A stretch of DNA of 64,000 nt from JBGSMX01 sp963790405 (lineage in GTDB: Bacteria > Actinomycetota > Coriobacteriia > Anaerosomatales > JAGXFU01): NCBI GenBank assembly GCA_963790405.1, contig CAWBOJ010000006.1, forward strand, positions 1-64,000. The letters run 5' to 3'. Below are positions 26,174 to 35,400 of the stretch, in pieces; positions within the stretch are counted from its first letter, which is position 1; each line of letters begins with the position of its first letter. Below the pieces are notes generated by a model. It saw only the letters and a program-made list of their open reading frames with translations. It made no database searches and had not been told where the DNA came from. The translations under genes and the position numbers were made by a program.

Positions 26174-26638
26174 GTGTCCGATGTGATTAATCGCCTCGCC
26201 GAGGTGGGACTGTCCGTGCCGCCTGCGCCGCAGGCGCTCGGCGATTATGTACCGGCCGTACGCTGCGAGAACCTTGTCTTCACTGCCGGACAGTTGCCTG
26301 TTCGTGATGGTGTACTGGTCGCAGAAGGCAGGGTTGGCGCTGACGTGACGCTCGAACAGGCGCAGGAAGCCGCTCAGATTGCGGCACTGAACGCGCTGGC
26401 GGCTGCATCGACGGTCTGCGATCTCGACTCTGTAGAACGCGTGGTCAAGCTGACGGGCTATGTGTCCTCGGCAGAAGACTTCGTTGCGCAACCGACGGTA
26501 GTCAATGGAGCCAGCGGGGTGATGAAAGCAGCCTTTGGGGAAGCGGGACTTCATGCGCGCGAGGCTGTCGGAGTGGCATCCTTGCCGCTCGGGGCTCCCG
26601 TAGAGATATCGCTGGTACTGCAGCTCGCACGGGATTGA
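26174..26638 (+). CDS. RidA/YjgF-family protein
   Basis: 154 residues, the longer RidA subfamily: LGDYVPAVRCENLVFTAGQL, then VGADVTLEQAQEAAQIAALN and VVKLTGYVSS, with VGVASLPLGAPVEI near the end. RidA proteins hydrolyse reactive enamine/imine intermediates; this longer subgroup is less well defined and the canonical C-terminal arginine pattern (R..V....LP) is altered to GVASLP. GTG start four bases after the MCP stop. Confidence 0.82.
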   Translation: MSDVINRLAEVGLSVPPAPQALGDYVPAVRCENLVFTAGQLPVRDGVLVAEGRVGADVTLEQAQEAAQIAALNALAAASTVCDLDSVERVVKLTGYVSSAEDFVAQPTVVNGASGVMKAAFGEAGLHAREAVGVASLPLGAPVEISLVLQLARD

Positions 26639-26759
26639 GACGTGTTCGGCGAAGTGTGCGAAATCGTGTGCTTTGTGTGAGGAAGTGGTGGAGGGATTTC
26701 GTCGCACATGGCGAATACCCGAGTGGGACGCCTGAACAGGGGGAATCTGTCTTGCCCTG

Positions 26760-26788
26760 TTGAGCACCTGGGCGTGTTCTTATATCGT
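26760..26788 (+). promoter_or_regulatory. Candidate promoter for the large cytochrome gene
   Basis: TTGAGC (26760-26765), 17 bases, TATCGT (26783-26788), about 80 bases before the start codon. Four of six matches in each box. The 228-base spacer otherwise shows no feature I can name. Confidence 0.4.
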
Positions 26789-26866
26789 TAACGGGACGGG
26801 CGGACGCATCCGCCGATTTTCTGCGTGTGCGTTGTCGGCGATCGATATGGGCAAGGAGAGATGTGT

Positions 26867-28968
26867 ATGCCGAAGATCTCCCTCGTGGCTGGGTTCAAAG
26901 ACCCGGTCCGACGGCCGCGATTCATCATCTGGACAGGAGTCATCGTTATCCTGTTCGCGGCCTTCGTCATGGTCGCCCTGGGGGTGACATCAACCTACTG
27001 GTTCTGCGCCAATGTGTGTCATAAGGTGCAGGACGATTCCATCTCCGCATACAACCGGTCAGCGCACTCCGAGATCTCGTGTCTCGCCTGCCACATGCCG
27101 GTGAATGCGAGTCCGCCCATCTTCCTTCTTCACAAGATCGAGGCGGGGGTTCTTGGCGGTCTCCACACCGTCACCAACAACTTCGAGAACCCGCTCAATC
27201 CGGAGAACCATACAGCTCTGGAGATGTCTGAGTATCAGTGCACGCAGTGTCACTCGAAGAATCGAGTGATCACAGCGAGTGCAGGCATCATCATCGACCA
27301 CGAGATCCACTCCGAGAATGGCGTTCAGTGCACGCTTTGCCACAACCGCACCGCACATAACGAGAGCGGCGACTGGGAACCCGTCACGAAGAACCCGAAG
27401 ACCGGAGAGTCACCGCCCAAGCATGCCGACTGGATGAAGATGACGGCGTGCTTCCGGTGCCACAGCCTCGAGGCCGATGCTGAGGCTCCAGGCGAATGCT
27501 CGGCCTGCCACCCGGCGGACTTCGAGCTCAAGCCACCGAGCCACTTCGAGACCGACTTCTATCCCGGCGGCCACGCCGAGATGGCCAAGGAGGATCATGA
27601 AGCCGTCGCAGAGGCCAAGGCCGAGGCCGAAGGTAGCGGCGAAGAAGGTGCTGCCGAAGAGGGTTCCGAGGAAGGCACCGAGACAGAAGAAAGCTCGGAG
27701 ACTTCGATGCTGGGTGTCGACAAGGCCTATGCAGAAGAAGCCGAAACAGCCGAGGAGAAGGAGTGGGCTGAAGAGATCAGCACCGTCGGCGAGGTCAGCT
27801 ACTGCAGTACCTGTCACCTGGACAGCTTCTGCGAGAACTGCCACGGCATGGAGATGCCGCATCCGGCTGAGTTCGTCGAGAAGTCTCATCCGGAGCTGGC
27901 CGCAAAGAAGAGCGACAAGTGCGATCTGTGCCACAACGTCGTTGAGACCGAGTACCTCTTCTGCAACAACTGCCATCACGGCGAGAAGTCCGATTGGGAG
28001 TACGACCCGAACGTGCCATGGCAGACCCAGCACGCTCAGACCGTCACATCCAATGGTGTCGACATCTGCCTCGAGGCGTGTCACGAGGTCAAGTTCTGCT
28101 CGGATTGCCACAACAAGCTGAAGCCATACCCGACCTCCCACAAGGCCGCTGACTGGCTGCGCAAGCCTGCCGCCGAGATTGGTGCGCACGCTGAGATATC
28201 CAAGTCACAGCCGCAGTCATGCGAGGTCTGCCATGGTGGAGACATTCCGAACGGGAACACTTTCTGCAAGAGCTGCCACGTGCTCGAGATGCCTCACCCG
28301 CAGGACTTCAAGGACTTCCACGCCAAGACCGGTCGCGACAATCCGGCCGTATGCGCGAACTGCCACACGTACAAGGAGCTGTGCTCCGACTGTCACCACG
28401 AGGGAGCCAAGGACGGCACCGCATGGACGCAGGTCCACGGCCCGGTCGTTAACGACAAGGGCGCGGCAGGCTGCTTCGAGAAGTGTCACCAGAAGGACTT
28501 CTGCGTCGGGTGCCATACGACCCTCAAGGTCGCTGCCTGCTTCGCACAACGAAGCTGGTTGGACGCATCGCACGGCGCTCAGCAAGCCGGCCCTCCACCC
28601 TGCGGCATTCGATTCGCAGGCTGACAGTTGCACGTACTGTCACGGAGACGGTGGGACCGAGTCCAAGTTCTGCATGGGCTGTCACGTGTGGAGATGCCGC
28701 ACCCGATCGACAGTGGCGACAACCAGAAGTATCTGCACAAGGATGCTTTCGCCGAGAAGAAGATCGCCAGGACCACCTGTGCAGAACTGTCATGCAGGCG
28801 CGTTCTGCAACGACTGCCACCACGGGTACACTGGTGCGCAGCCGTGGGTGAACTATCACCCGAACACGGTCAAGGACGACGGGCGCCACGCCTTGCTTCG
28901 AATGCCACGAAGAGACGTACTGCTCGTACTGCCACGTTCGTGAGGCGGGCAAGTACCTCGGTAACTAG
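26867..28968 (+). CDS. Membrane-anchored multihaem c-type cytochrome, about 24 haem motifs (four frame slips)
   Basis: About 700 residues. An N-terminal anchor (FIIWTGVIVILFAAFVMVAL) followed by CANVCH and CLACHMPVN resembles the NapC/NirT/NrfH quinol-oxidising family. I count 21 CXXCH and 3 CX3CH motifs (CANVCH, CLEACH, CFEKCH). An acidic, haem-free linker of about 70 residues separates haems 6 and 7 (about 27600-27790). CH.LEMPHP-type repeats recur. The frame slips at about 28532 (+1), 28688 (-1), 28781 (+1) and 28883 (+1); correction keeps every haem motif and ends at TAG 28968. ATG 26867 is chosen for AAGGAG eight bases upstream. Likely role: moving electrons from menaquinol through the wall to an extracellular acceptor. 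Confidence 0.85.
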
Positions 28969-28998
28969 GCCACCAATCGCTAGTTGCATGACATGATA

Positions 28999-29024
28999 GG
29001 GACCCGCCCGGTCGGGCGGGTCCC
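28999..29024 (+). terminator. Intrinsic terminator after the cytochrome gene
   Basis: An 11-bp perfect GC stem (GGGACCCGCCC with GGGCGGGTCCC, loop GGTC) followed by TTCACTTCT. Confidence 0.8.
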
Positions 29025-29068
29025 TTCACTTCTGGGCGATGAGGTTTGCCCCGGATTGCAGGAATGCT

Positions 29069-29097
29069 TTGCCCTGGGCGCAGGTACCGTGTATCAT
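29069..29097 (+). promoter_or_regulatory. Promoter of tRNA-Pro
   Basis: TTGCCC, 17-base spacer, TATCAT; the -10 ends 11 bases before the mature tRNA, as expected for a tRNA promoter. Confidence 0.65.
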
Positions 29098-29107
29098 TTG
29101 CCCTCGT

Positions 29108-29184
29108 CGGGATGTGGCTCAGCTTGGTAGAGCGCTGCGTTCGGGACGCAGAGGTCGTGGGTTCGAATCCCGCCATCCCGACCA
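29108..29184 (+). tRNA. tRNA-Pro (anticodon CGG)
   Basis: 77-base cloverleaf with acceptor stem CGGGATG/CATCCCG, anticodon stem CTGCG/CGCAG around TTCGGGA (anticodon CGG), T-loop GTTCGAATC and encoded CCA. Confidence 0.96.
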
Positions 29185-29241
29185 GATGATCACGACGGCA
29201 GGCCGGCTGATGCCGGTCTGCCGTTTCGTTTCTGCGGAGGT

Positions 29242-29931
29242 GTGTGGTTGCTCGACGAACTCATGCGATGGATTGGCCTCGGGCTGTGCCACCAGCTTCC
29301 GGAGCGTTCGTTCTTCGGCGGCGGCGTCCAGTTGCCGGTATGTGCGCGTGACACTGGTATCTACGTCGGCTTCGCGATCGCGCTCTTGGTCTTGTGGGCC
29401 ATTGATCGAGACCGGAGGTCGTCCGAAGTCCCTCCGGTCGGCGTGAGCCTGGTTCTGGGCGGCTTCATTCTGCTGATGGCCCTCGACGGATTCACTTCGT
29501 ATGCTGGCTGGCGACCGACGACTAATGGGCTTCGTCTTGCGACTGGACTGATGACGGGATTCGCCATGGCGGCATTCACAGTCCCGTTGCTCAACAGCCA
29601 GTTGTGGAGACGTCCAGGTACGACGCGGGTTCTCGGTTCATGGCGCCAGCTCGCCTGGTTCGTCCTTGTGCTGACCGTGGTCTTCGTCTTGGTGTGGACG
29701 GGGGGGCCATTGCTCGGGATCGGCTATCCGATCATCACGGCCCTCGCAATCTTTGTGACGTTCGTGGCCGTGAATGCGGTCATCGTCGCTCTGTTTCCGC
29801 CGTTCGAACGTCACTATGAGCGGTTGTTGGCCGCCTGGCCCGTGTTCGCAGTCGCTCTCATTATCACCCTTGTTGAACTCGCCTCTACTGCATGGCTGCG
29901 CGTGTGGTTGAACGGAATCGCGGGAAGTTGA
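29242..29931 (+). CDS. DUF2085-type membrane protein
   Basis: 229 residues with about five or six transmembrane helices. The DUF2085 signature is present: GLCHQLPERSFF then LPVCARDTGIYVGFAIA. A polar second half with three more helices follows. Function is unknown in the family; the conserved Cys-His and Cys-Arg-Asp suggest metal or redox binding, which is inference. GTG 29242 is close to GGAGG; TTG 29248 has better spacing and is equally possible. Confidence 0.8.
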   Translation: MWLLDELMRWIGLGLCHQLPERSFFGGGVQLPVCARDTGIYVGFAIALLVLWAIDRDRRSSEVPPVGVSLVLGGFILLMALDGFTSYAGWRPTTNGLRLATGLMTGFAMAAFTVPLLNSQLWRRPGTTRVLGSWRQLAWFVLVLTVVFVLVWTGGPLLGIGYPIITALAIFVTFVAVNAVIVALFPPFERHYERLLAAWPVFAVALIITLVELASTAWLRVWLNGIAGS

Positions 29932-30008
29932 TGGACCGATGTCTTTCACCTGTGCAGTCGGTTGAGGTAATCTCTGACTGGGACGAATAGCGCCGGAAGG
30001 GGGCGTAC

Positions 30009-30248
30009 GTGGTCTACACCAACAAAGACCGGGTTCGCGTGATGATTGCCACGAACGTTTACCGTATCGAAGGTGAGATGTACGTGTTGTCCGGCAGTCG
30101 CTTGACGGATGCTCTCAATTCCAAAGCGAAGGACTTCTTCGCAATCACGGATGCCAAGATATTCGATCTGACAACGCAAGAGCTTCTGTTCGAGCCGACG
30201 TACGCTGCTGTGAACCGGGATTCGATTGCGCTGATCTTCCCGCTCTGA
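30009..30248 (+). CDS. Small conserved protein of unknown function
   Basis: 79 residues, no membrane segment or signal, predicted mostly beta (VRVMIATNVYRIEGEMYVL, SRLTDALNSKAKDFFAITDA). I recognise the general pattern of a small beta-barrel-like protein but no function. GTG start with GAAGGGGG upstream. Confidence 0.6.
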   Translation: MVYTNKDRVRVMIATNVYRIEGEMYVLSGSRLTDALNSKAKDFFAITDAKIFDLTTQELLFEPTYAAVNRDSIALIFPL

Positions 30249-30343
30249 GTATCGAGCGTGCGTGAGGTTGCCCCGCGTGACCGTTCATGTCAGACCCATG
30301 ACCTACGCTTCGTACGGACATCAGTTCGCGCGAGGAGACAGTC

Positions 30344-30787
30344 ATGGAAATCACGATTCAATCGCCATCCGGTGCTGAGTTTCTGGGGCTACTTGCTGGA
30401 CGCGCATCCCGCGATGGTGTCCCGGAGCATGTCGTCGACTACTGCGTACGGGTGACCGGTCGAAGATTCGGTCCATTGACGGCACGTCCACTCGGTCAGC
30501 GAGACGCCGCTCGGCTGCGAGCGTACTTTGAAGGTGTTGTGCGCCGACGCGCGATGCGCTCGCGAGGGAACGAACTCCTCGACATGCGCCAGCGATACGT
30601 CCTGACGTCTCTTGCCGAGGATCTGCGGGGTGCCGGCGTCGGGCGGGAGCGAGTGCTTCGGGAGTTGTTGGACTTCTGCGGCGAGACGGTCCCCGAGCAG
30701 GAAGTCGCCAAGATAGTCGATATCTTCGAACCCGAGTGCGATTGGTCCGATTTAGTCAGCCGCTGCAGTGAAGAGTACGCGCTCTGA
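30344..30787 (+). CDS. Protein of unknown function
   Basis: 147 residues, mostly helical and Arg-rich in the middle (RLRAYFEGVVRRRAMRSR). No family recognised. ATG with GAGGAG upstream. Its 3' end overlaps the convergent lipoprotein gene by 36 bases, so one of the two stops, or one gene, deserves caution. Confidence 0.5.
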   Translation: MEITIQSPSGAEFLGLLAGRASRDGVPEHVVDYCVRVTGRRFGPLTARPLGQRDAARLRAYFEGVVRRRAMRSRGNELLDMRQRYVLTSLAEDLRGAGVGRERVLRELLDFCGETVPEQEVAKIVDIFEPECDWSDLVSRCSEEYAL

Positions 30788-31189
30788 CTCGCGATCGAAG
30801 ACCCAGACTCTCGTGTGTTCGAGAGAACCGCCCTCGGATCCCCATACCTCGAAGATGACCCAGGCGGCGGCACCATTGAACGAGGCAGATTCTGCGTAGA
30901 ACGGAACACTCCGGTCACTTTCGGGAAACTGCTCCGTCAACAGATCTGCGAGTTCGGCACCCTCTTCACTGTCTGATCGGAGCGCGACAAGAGCATCATG
31001 TCGGAGTTCGGCTGCCTCAGATATGGGCTTGCCAAGAACCGTGGCATCATCGGGCGCGGCCGATGTGACGGTTTCGATATCGTAGGAGCCGCCCTCGGGC
31101 TCGAAGCGCATCGCCGAAGACGAGCACCCGACCAAGAGAAGCAAGGCCAGCAGAAACGCGGGATAGAGGAGGCGGCGCGCAGCGTGCAT
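30752..31189 (-). CDS. Predicted lipoprotein of unknown function
   Basis: 145 residues. Signal peptide with lipobox (FLLALLLLVGCSSS) places it on the outer face of the membrane. The rest is acidic (YDIETVTSAAPDDATVLGK, SEEGAELADLLTEQFPESD) with a beta-rich C-terminus (AAWVIFEVWGSEGG, TRVWVFDRESERVLF). No family recognised. ATG 31189 is preferred because the lipoprotein signal then has normal length; an in-frame ATG at 31219 adds ten residues. Confidence 0.7.
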   Translation of the reverse strand: MHAARRLLYPAFLLALLLLVGCSSSAMRFEPEGGSYDIETVTSAAPDDATVLGKPISEAAELRHDALVALRSDSEEGAELADLLTEQFPESDRSVPFYAESASFNGAAAWVIFEVWGSEGGSLEHTRVWVFDRESERVLFTAAAD

Positions 31190-31236
31190 GGGACAGGCTC
31201 CCTTCCGTGCGGTCTTCAACGATTGTAGTCTACGGG

Positions 31237-31304
31237 GTCTGTTCGGTGTCGATCTCTCGGGAGGAACAGATCTGTCCTCGAGAACGTGTCTGTTCGGTGC
31301 CGAT
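31237..31304 (+). repeat. Direct repeat pair upstream of the SAM hydrolase gene
   Basis: Two copies of a 17-base sequence (GTCTGTTCGGTG then T or C, then CGAT) at 31237-31253 and 31288-31304, 51 bases apart. The second copy abuts CATAAT, a possible -10. The near-identity and spacing (about five helical turns) suggest a regulator site. Confidence 0.6.
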
Positions 31305-31344
31305 GCATAATAGGGGTATGCCCGTCGGACGCAGGGGAGTGTCG

Positions 31345-32154
31345 GTGCAGAACATCATATGTCTTGTGTCTGACTTCGGACTCGAGGACACATGGGTTGG
31401 CGTGTGTCACGCGGTGATCCACGCAGCGTGCCCGCAGGCGCGAATCGTCGATCTCGCGCACCAGATACCCCCATTCGACATTCGAAAGGGGGCAGCCGTA
31501 GCGGCTTCAGGAGTGTTCCAGCTCCCGGAGGCCATACACCTTGTCGTCGTCGATCCGGGCGTCGGCGGCGGGCGCAAGGATCTCTGTGTGTTGACGAGGC
31601 ACGGTACCCGACTGGTGGGTCCAGACAACGGGGTGCTCCTGCCGGCCGCAGAGAGGACCGGCGGCATTCTAGAGGCGTATTCGATCGACCCCACGAAGAT
31701 TGATTTCAAGCCACCGCTCGCGACGTTTCATGCTCGAGATGTTCTGGCGCCTGCTGCAGCTGCCCTTGCGTGCGGCGTCGAACCATCCGCTCTCGGCGAC
31801 CCCGTCGAACCTGCCGAGCTTGTCCCGGGCCCCTTTGAGGCCTGTCGGAGGGAGGGTGATTTTGTCATTGCTGAGGTGGTTGATATCGACAGGTTCGGTT
31901 CAGTTCGCCTCGGTATCGGCGCGGATCAGTTGGACGACCTTGGACTCGTCGGCGAGCGCCTGGAGATCAGTGCGGGTCACAATGTGATAGAAGTGCCTTT
32001 CGCGAAGACCTTCTCAGACGTTCCGCTGGGTGAACCGGTTGCTCTTGTGGACTCGTCCGGTTGGGTGACACTCTCTCTTCGGCAGGCAAGTGCTTCCGAA
32101 CGATATGGCGTTGAGCCGGGTGCGCTGACACGTGTACGGGCCACCTCGCCGTAG
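31345..32154 (+). CDS. SAM hydroxide adenosyltransferase (DUF62/SAM hydrolase family)
   Basis: 269 residues. The family converts S-adenosylmethionine and water to adenosine and methionine; relatives use chloride or fluoride. Visible motifs are CLVSDFGLEDTWVG, AVAASGVFQLPEAIHLVVVD, GPDNGVLLPAAE and HARDVLAPAAAALA, with a C-terminal beta-barrel (VDIDRFGSVRLGI). GTG 31345 is chosen because AGGGGAG lies five bases upstream and the product starts MQNIICLVSDFG. Frame intact. Confidence 0.85.
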   Translation: MQNIICLVSDFGLEDTWVGVCHAVIHAACPQARIVDLAHQIPPFDIRKGAAVAASGVFQLPEAIHLVVVDPGVGGGRKDLCVLTRHGTRLVGPDNGVLLPAAERTGGILEAYSIDPTKIDFKPPLATFHARDVLAPAAAALACGVEPSALGDPVEPAELVPGPFEACRREGDFVIAEVVDIDRFGSVRLGIGADQLDDLGLVGERLEISAGHNVIEVPFAKTFSDVPLGEPVALVDSSGWVTLSLRQASASERYGVEPGALTRVRATSP

Positions 32155-32234
32155 ACCCCAGCCCCTCCAATTTCGGTGTCAGACCCTCGCTGTAGCCTTG
32201 ATCCACAAGATGGGCCACTGCGGGAGGACACGGC

Positions 32235-33239
32235 ATGAAGAACCAGTATGTGAAGGAACTCGCCGAGGGAACCCGTGTGGACACAATCTGTGTGCTTGCG
32301 GCACGTGAGATGAGATCGACGCGGACGGGCGACGCCTATCTCGCTTTTGAAATCTCAGACAAGACCGGTCGGATTCAGGCCGTGTTCTTTCGCCCGTCCG
32401 CCCGCGCGGTTGCACTCCAGTCAGGGAGCGTGGTGCGCGTGTCTGGGGTCGTGACCGTCTTCCGTGGATCGAAACGCGTCTCGGTAGACAAGGTGGAGGC
32501 CGCTCGGACCTACGACCCTGGTGACTTGGTGGCTTCCGGGCACAGAGACACAGATGAACTCGTAGACGAGTTCAAAGGGCTTGCGGCCAAGGTCCGGTCG
32601 GCATTCTTGCGCGCGATACTCAAGGTCATCTTCGGAGACGCTGAGTTCTTCGAGCGTTTCTCGACGTGTCCCGGAGCGCAGTCTCATCACCATGCGTATC
32701 GAGGGGGGCTCATCGAACACACCGTCTCTGTGGCGCGTCTGTGCAGACAGATTGGTGAGACCTACGACGAGGTCGATGCGGACATGCTCCTGGCGGCAGC
32801 ACTACTCCATGATATCGGCAAGGTCGACGAGATCGAGCACTCCGTGACCATCGAGTATACGAACGAAGGCAGACTGATCGGCCACGTCGTTCTCGGCGAA
32901 CGTCGGATTGTGGATGCAGCGGCTTCGTGTGGCGTTCGGGCCGATCCTACGGTACTCGTGCGGCTATGCCATGCGGTCCTGTCCCACCATGGTGAACTCG
33001 AGTGGGGTTCACCGAAACGGCCGTCCACACTTGAGGCATTGGTCCTACACCACGCCGACAATCTTGATGCAAAAGCCGCGGGTTTCATCGAAATCATGAA
33101 CGGCGTGTCCGCGCTGGACGAACGCTGGACTGATGCGCAGAACCTATTCCGGCGACCCCTGTTCGCGCCAATGTCGGCAGAAGACGAGCGACTCGCGCCG
33201 GTGCGCGAGGACGACCAGTATGATCGCTGCAGTGCCTAG
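32235..33239 (+). CDS. YhaM-type 3'-5' exoribonuclease (OB fold plus HD domain)
   Basis: 334 residues. An OB-fold domain (YLAFEISDKTGRIQAVFF, SGVVTVFRGSKRVSVDKVE, residues about 20-95) precedes an HD phosphohydrolase domain with HHHAYRGGLIEHTVSVARL, LLHDIGKVDEI and HAVLSHHGELEWGSP. This layout matches Bacillus YhaM, a manganese-dependent exonuclease for RNA and DNA ends. ATG with GGAGG upstream. Confidence 0.85.
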   Translation: MKNQYVKELAEGTRVDTICVLAAREMRSTRTGDAYLAFEISDKTGRIQAVFFRPSARAVALQSGSVVRVSGVVTVFRGSKRVSVDKVEAARTYDPGDLVASGHRDTDELVDEFKGLAAKVRSAFLRAILKVIFGDAEFFERFSTCPGAQSHHHAYRGGLIEHTVSVARLCRQIGETYDEVDADMLLAAALLHDIGKVDEIEHSVTIEYTNEGRLIGHVVLGERRIVDAAASCGVRADPTVLVRLCHAVLSHHGELEWGSPKRPSTLEALVLHHADNLDAKAAGFIEIMNGVSALDERWTDAQNLFRRPLFAPMSAEDERLAPVREDDQYDRCSA

Positions 33240-33336
33240 CACCCGGTGTTCGAAGCTGCGACTCCATCCGTTTGGTGGGAATACTCTACAATCATCGGGC
33301 ACGCTAATTGACCATTGGTTTGCGAGGAGTGAAGTG

Positions 33337-34131
33337 ATGCAGTACCCACAAGCTGAGATCGGTGTGTTCGGAGGCAGCGGTTTCTACTCTCTGCTTCAGG
33401 ATCCCGAGGAGATTCGGGTCGACACGCCGTACGGGCCCCCCTCGTCGCCGGTCATGTACGGCGAGATTGGCGGAAGACGAGTCGCGTTTCTTCCGCGGCA
33501 TGGCAAGGAGCATCAGTACCCTCCGCACATGATCAACTACCGTGCGAATGTCTATGCCATGAAGACGCTCGGCGTCCAGCGCATCATCGGTCCGAACGCA
33601 TGTGGCTCGCTGCAGCCCGATGTTGTTCCAGGTGACTTCGTCATATGCGACCAGTTTGTTGATAGGACGTGGGGTCGCAAAGACACGTTCTATGACGGCC
33701 CCACGACGACGCACGTATCCTCGGCCGATCCATATTGTCCGACGATGCGTACCGTTGCCGTACAGGAGGCACGAAATCTGGGCATCAACGTGCACGAGCA
33801 GGGCACGGTGGTGGTCATCCAAGGGCCCAGATTCTCCACTCGGTCGGAATCACGCTGGTTCGCTTCGCAGGGCTGGGAAGTGATCAACATGACGCAGTAC
33901 CCCGAGTGCTATCTCGCCAGAGAACTGGAGATATGCTACTGCAACATCTCGCTGATCACAGATCATGACGTGGGAACCGAAGGTGTGGAGCCTGTGTCTA
34001 ATGAAGACGTAGTGCGCGTGTTCATGGAGAACAACGAGAAGGTTCGAGCGTTGCTGCACGCCATGATACCGGCCTTGCCCAAGGCTCGTGAGTGCGTGTG
34101 CGCGAACGCGCTGGAGGGAGCTGCTTTCTAG
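33337..34131 (+). CDS. mtnP: S-methyl-5'-thioadenosine (or methylthioinosine) phosphorylase
   Basis: 264 residues of the MTAP/PNP type II family, recycling methylthioadenosine in methionine and polyamine metabolism. Motifs: VFGGSGFYSLL (phosphate site), FLPRHGKEHQYPPHMINYRA, PGDFVICDQFVDRT, and NMTQYPECYLARELEICY (substrate site). Whether it prefers MTA or MTI cannot be read with certainty. ATG with GAGGAG seven bases upstream. Confidence 0.85.
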   Translation: MQYPQAEIGVFGGSGFYSLLQDPEEIRVDTPYGPPSSPVMYGEIGGRRVAFLPRHGKEHQYPPHMINYRANVYAMKTLGVQRIIGPNACGSLQPDVVPGDFVICDQFVDRTWGRKDTFYDGPTTTHVSSADPYCPTMRTVAVQEARNLGINVHEQGTVVVIQGPRFSTRSESRWFASQGWEVINMTQYPECYLARELEICYCNISLITDHDVGTEGVEPVSNEDVVRVFMENNEKVRALLHAMIPALPKARECVCANALEGAAF

Positions 34132-34197
34132 CGGGGTTGGACAGAAGTGGGCAGACGCTGGGCCGCTTGTTCGTGCGGCATCAAGGAGTGAGCGCTT

Positions 34198-35349
34198 GTG
34201 TTCAATCTGCCAACCATACGACTCGGGCGTGTGTTCGGCATACCGCTTGAGGTGAACCCGACTTGGCTCATCATCTTCGTACTGGTGGTCCTGAGTCTCA
34301 CGTTTGGCTACCTGCCTTCAGAGCAGGGGATTGTCATCAACCTTGTTAGCGCAATTGTCTCGGCGCTCCTGTTCTTCGCCTCAATCGTTGCGCATGAACT
34401 TGCACATTCGCTTGTTGCGCGAGCGGGTGGAATCAAGATAGATCGCGTGACGCTGTTCATCTTCGGCGGCGTTGCGAGTATGGAGGAGGAGCCCGGCAGT
34501 CCCGGTCGCGAATTCGCGATGGCGGTTGCGGGTCCAGGCATGAGTCTCGTTCTTGCGGGCTCGTTCTTCGCAGTCCTCGTGCTAGCCGAGACGCAACGAT
34601 GGGGCGCGGTTGTGACTGCCCCACTCACGTATCTCGCATTCATCAACTTCTACGTAGCTCTGTTCAACCTGCTTCCCGGCTTTCCGCTGGATGGCGGGAG
34701 GGTGTTGCGTGCTGCGCTGTGGGCGCTCACTGGCGATGTGCTGAAGGCAACGCGGTGGGCGAGTCGGGCGGGACAGTTCATCGGCTACGCGATGGTAGGC
34801 GTGGCAGTCCTCGGCGTCACACGTGGGGCATTGAATCTAATCTGGCTGGGGTTGGTTGGCTGGTTCATAGCATCACTCGCGGAGTCTGCGTACAGACAAC
34901 AGGAGGTGAAGACGAGTCTTCACCCGGTTGCGGTTTCTGGGATCATGTCGCCTGATCCAATGACGGCCCCGGGGGACATCACGCTTGAGTCGCTCGCCGC
35001 CGACTACTTCCTGAGCGGGCGCCACAGTCGGTACCCCGTCCTGTTCGACGGCTCGGTAATCGGGCTTATCTCTCTCACTCAAGTGAAGAGAGTCCCAAGA
35101 GAGCAGTGGCCACACACGCGCGTTGTCGATGTGGCGGACAAGAATCTGTCGTCCCTGGTAGTCGATGCGGCAGCACCATCAGACGAGATAATCTCGCGTC
35201 TTGCCGGTGACATTCCCGGTGCGTTGCTTGTTGTGGAATCCGGACTTCTCGTGGGAATCGTCACTCGTGCGGACGTGCTCTCTCGTTTGCAGTACTTTGG
35301 ATCAGAACGGGCAGCTGAAGCCGGTAATCCGTCAAATCGTACGTCCTAG
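34198..35349 (+). CDS. Site-2-type membrane metalloprotease with CBS domains
   Basis: 383 residues. Six or so transmembrane helices carry HELAH (zinc site, in IVAHELAHSLVAR) and NLLPGFPLDGGRVL (third ligand), the M50B signature. A C-terminal pair of CBS domains (VSGIMSPDPMTAPGDITLE, ADYFLSGRHSRYPVLFDG) probably binds adenine nucleotides and controls activity. It cuts a membrane substrate such as an anti-sigma factor; the ECF partner at 18.4 kb is a conceivable but untested client. GTG start with AAGGAG upstream. Confidence 0.88.
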   Translation: MFNLPTIRLGRVFGIPLEVNPTWLIIFVLVVLSLTFGYLPSEQGIVINLVSAIVSALLFFASIVAHELAHSLVARAGGIKIDRVTLFIFGGVASMEEEPGSPGREFAMAVAGPGMSLVLAGSFFAVLVLAETQRWGAVVTAPLTYLAFINFYVALFNLLPGFPLDGGRVLRAALWALTGDVLKATRWASRAGQFIGYAMVGVAVLGVTRGALNLIWLGLVGWFIASLAESAYRQQEVKTSLHPVAVSGIMSPDPMTAPGDITLESLAADYFLSGRHSRYPVLFDGSVIGLISLTQVKRVPREQWPHTRVVDVADKNLSSLVVDAAAPSDEIISRLAGDIPGALLVVESGLLVGIVTRADVLSRLQYFGSERAAEAGNPSNRTS

Positions 35350-35385
35350 CTGCGATTTTCTTCCCAGAATCTCTTGTGCATGTTT

Positions 35386-35399
35386 GTAACTATTGTTAC
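35386..35399. promoter_or_regulatory. Palindrome abutting the rex start codon
   Basis: GTAACTATTGTTAC is a 5-4-5 inverted repeat one base before the rex ATG. No Shine-Dalgarno sequence is visible. It could be an operator (autoregulation is common for Rex), although the arms do not match the usual Rex consensus. Confidence 0.45.
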
Positions 35400-35400
35400 G

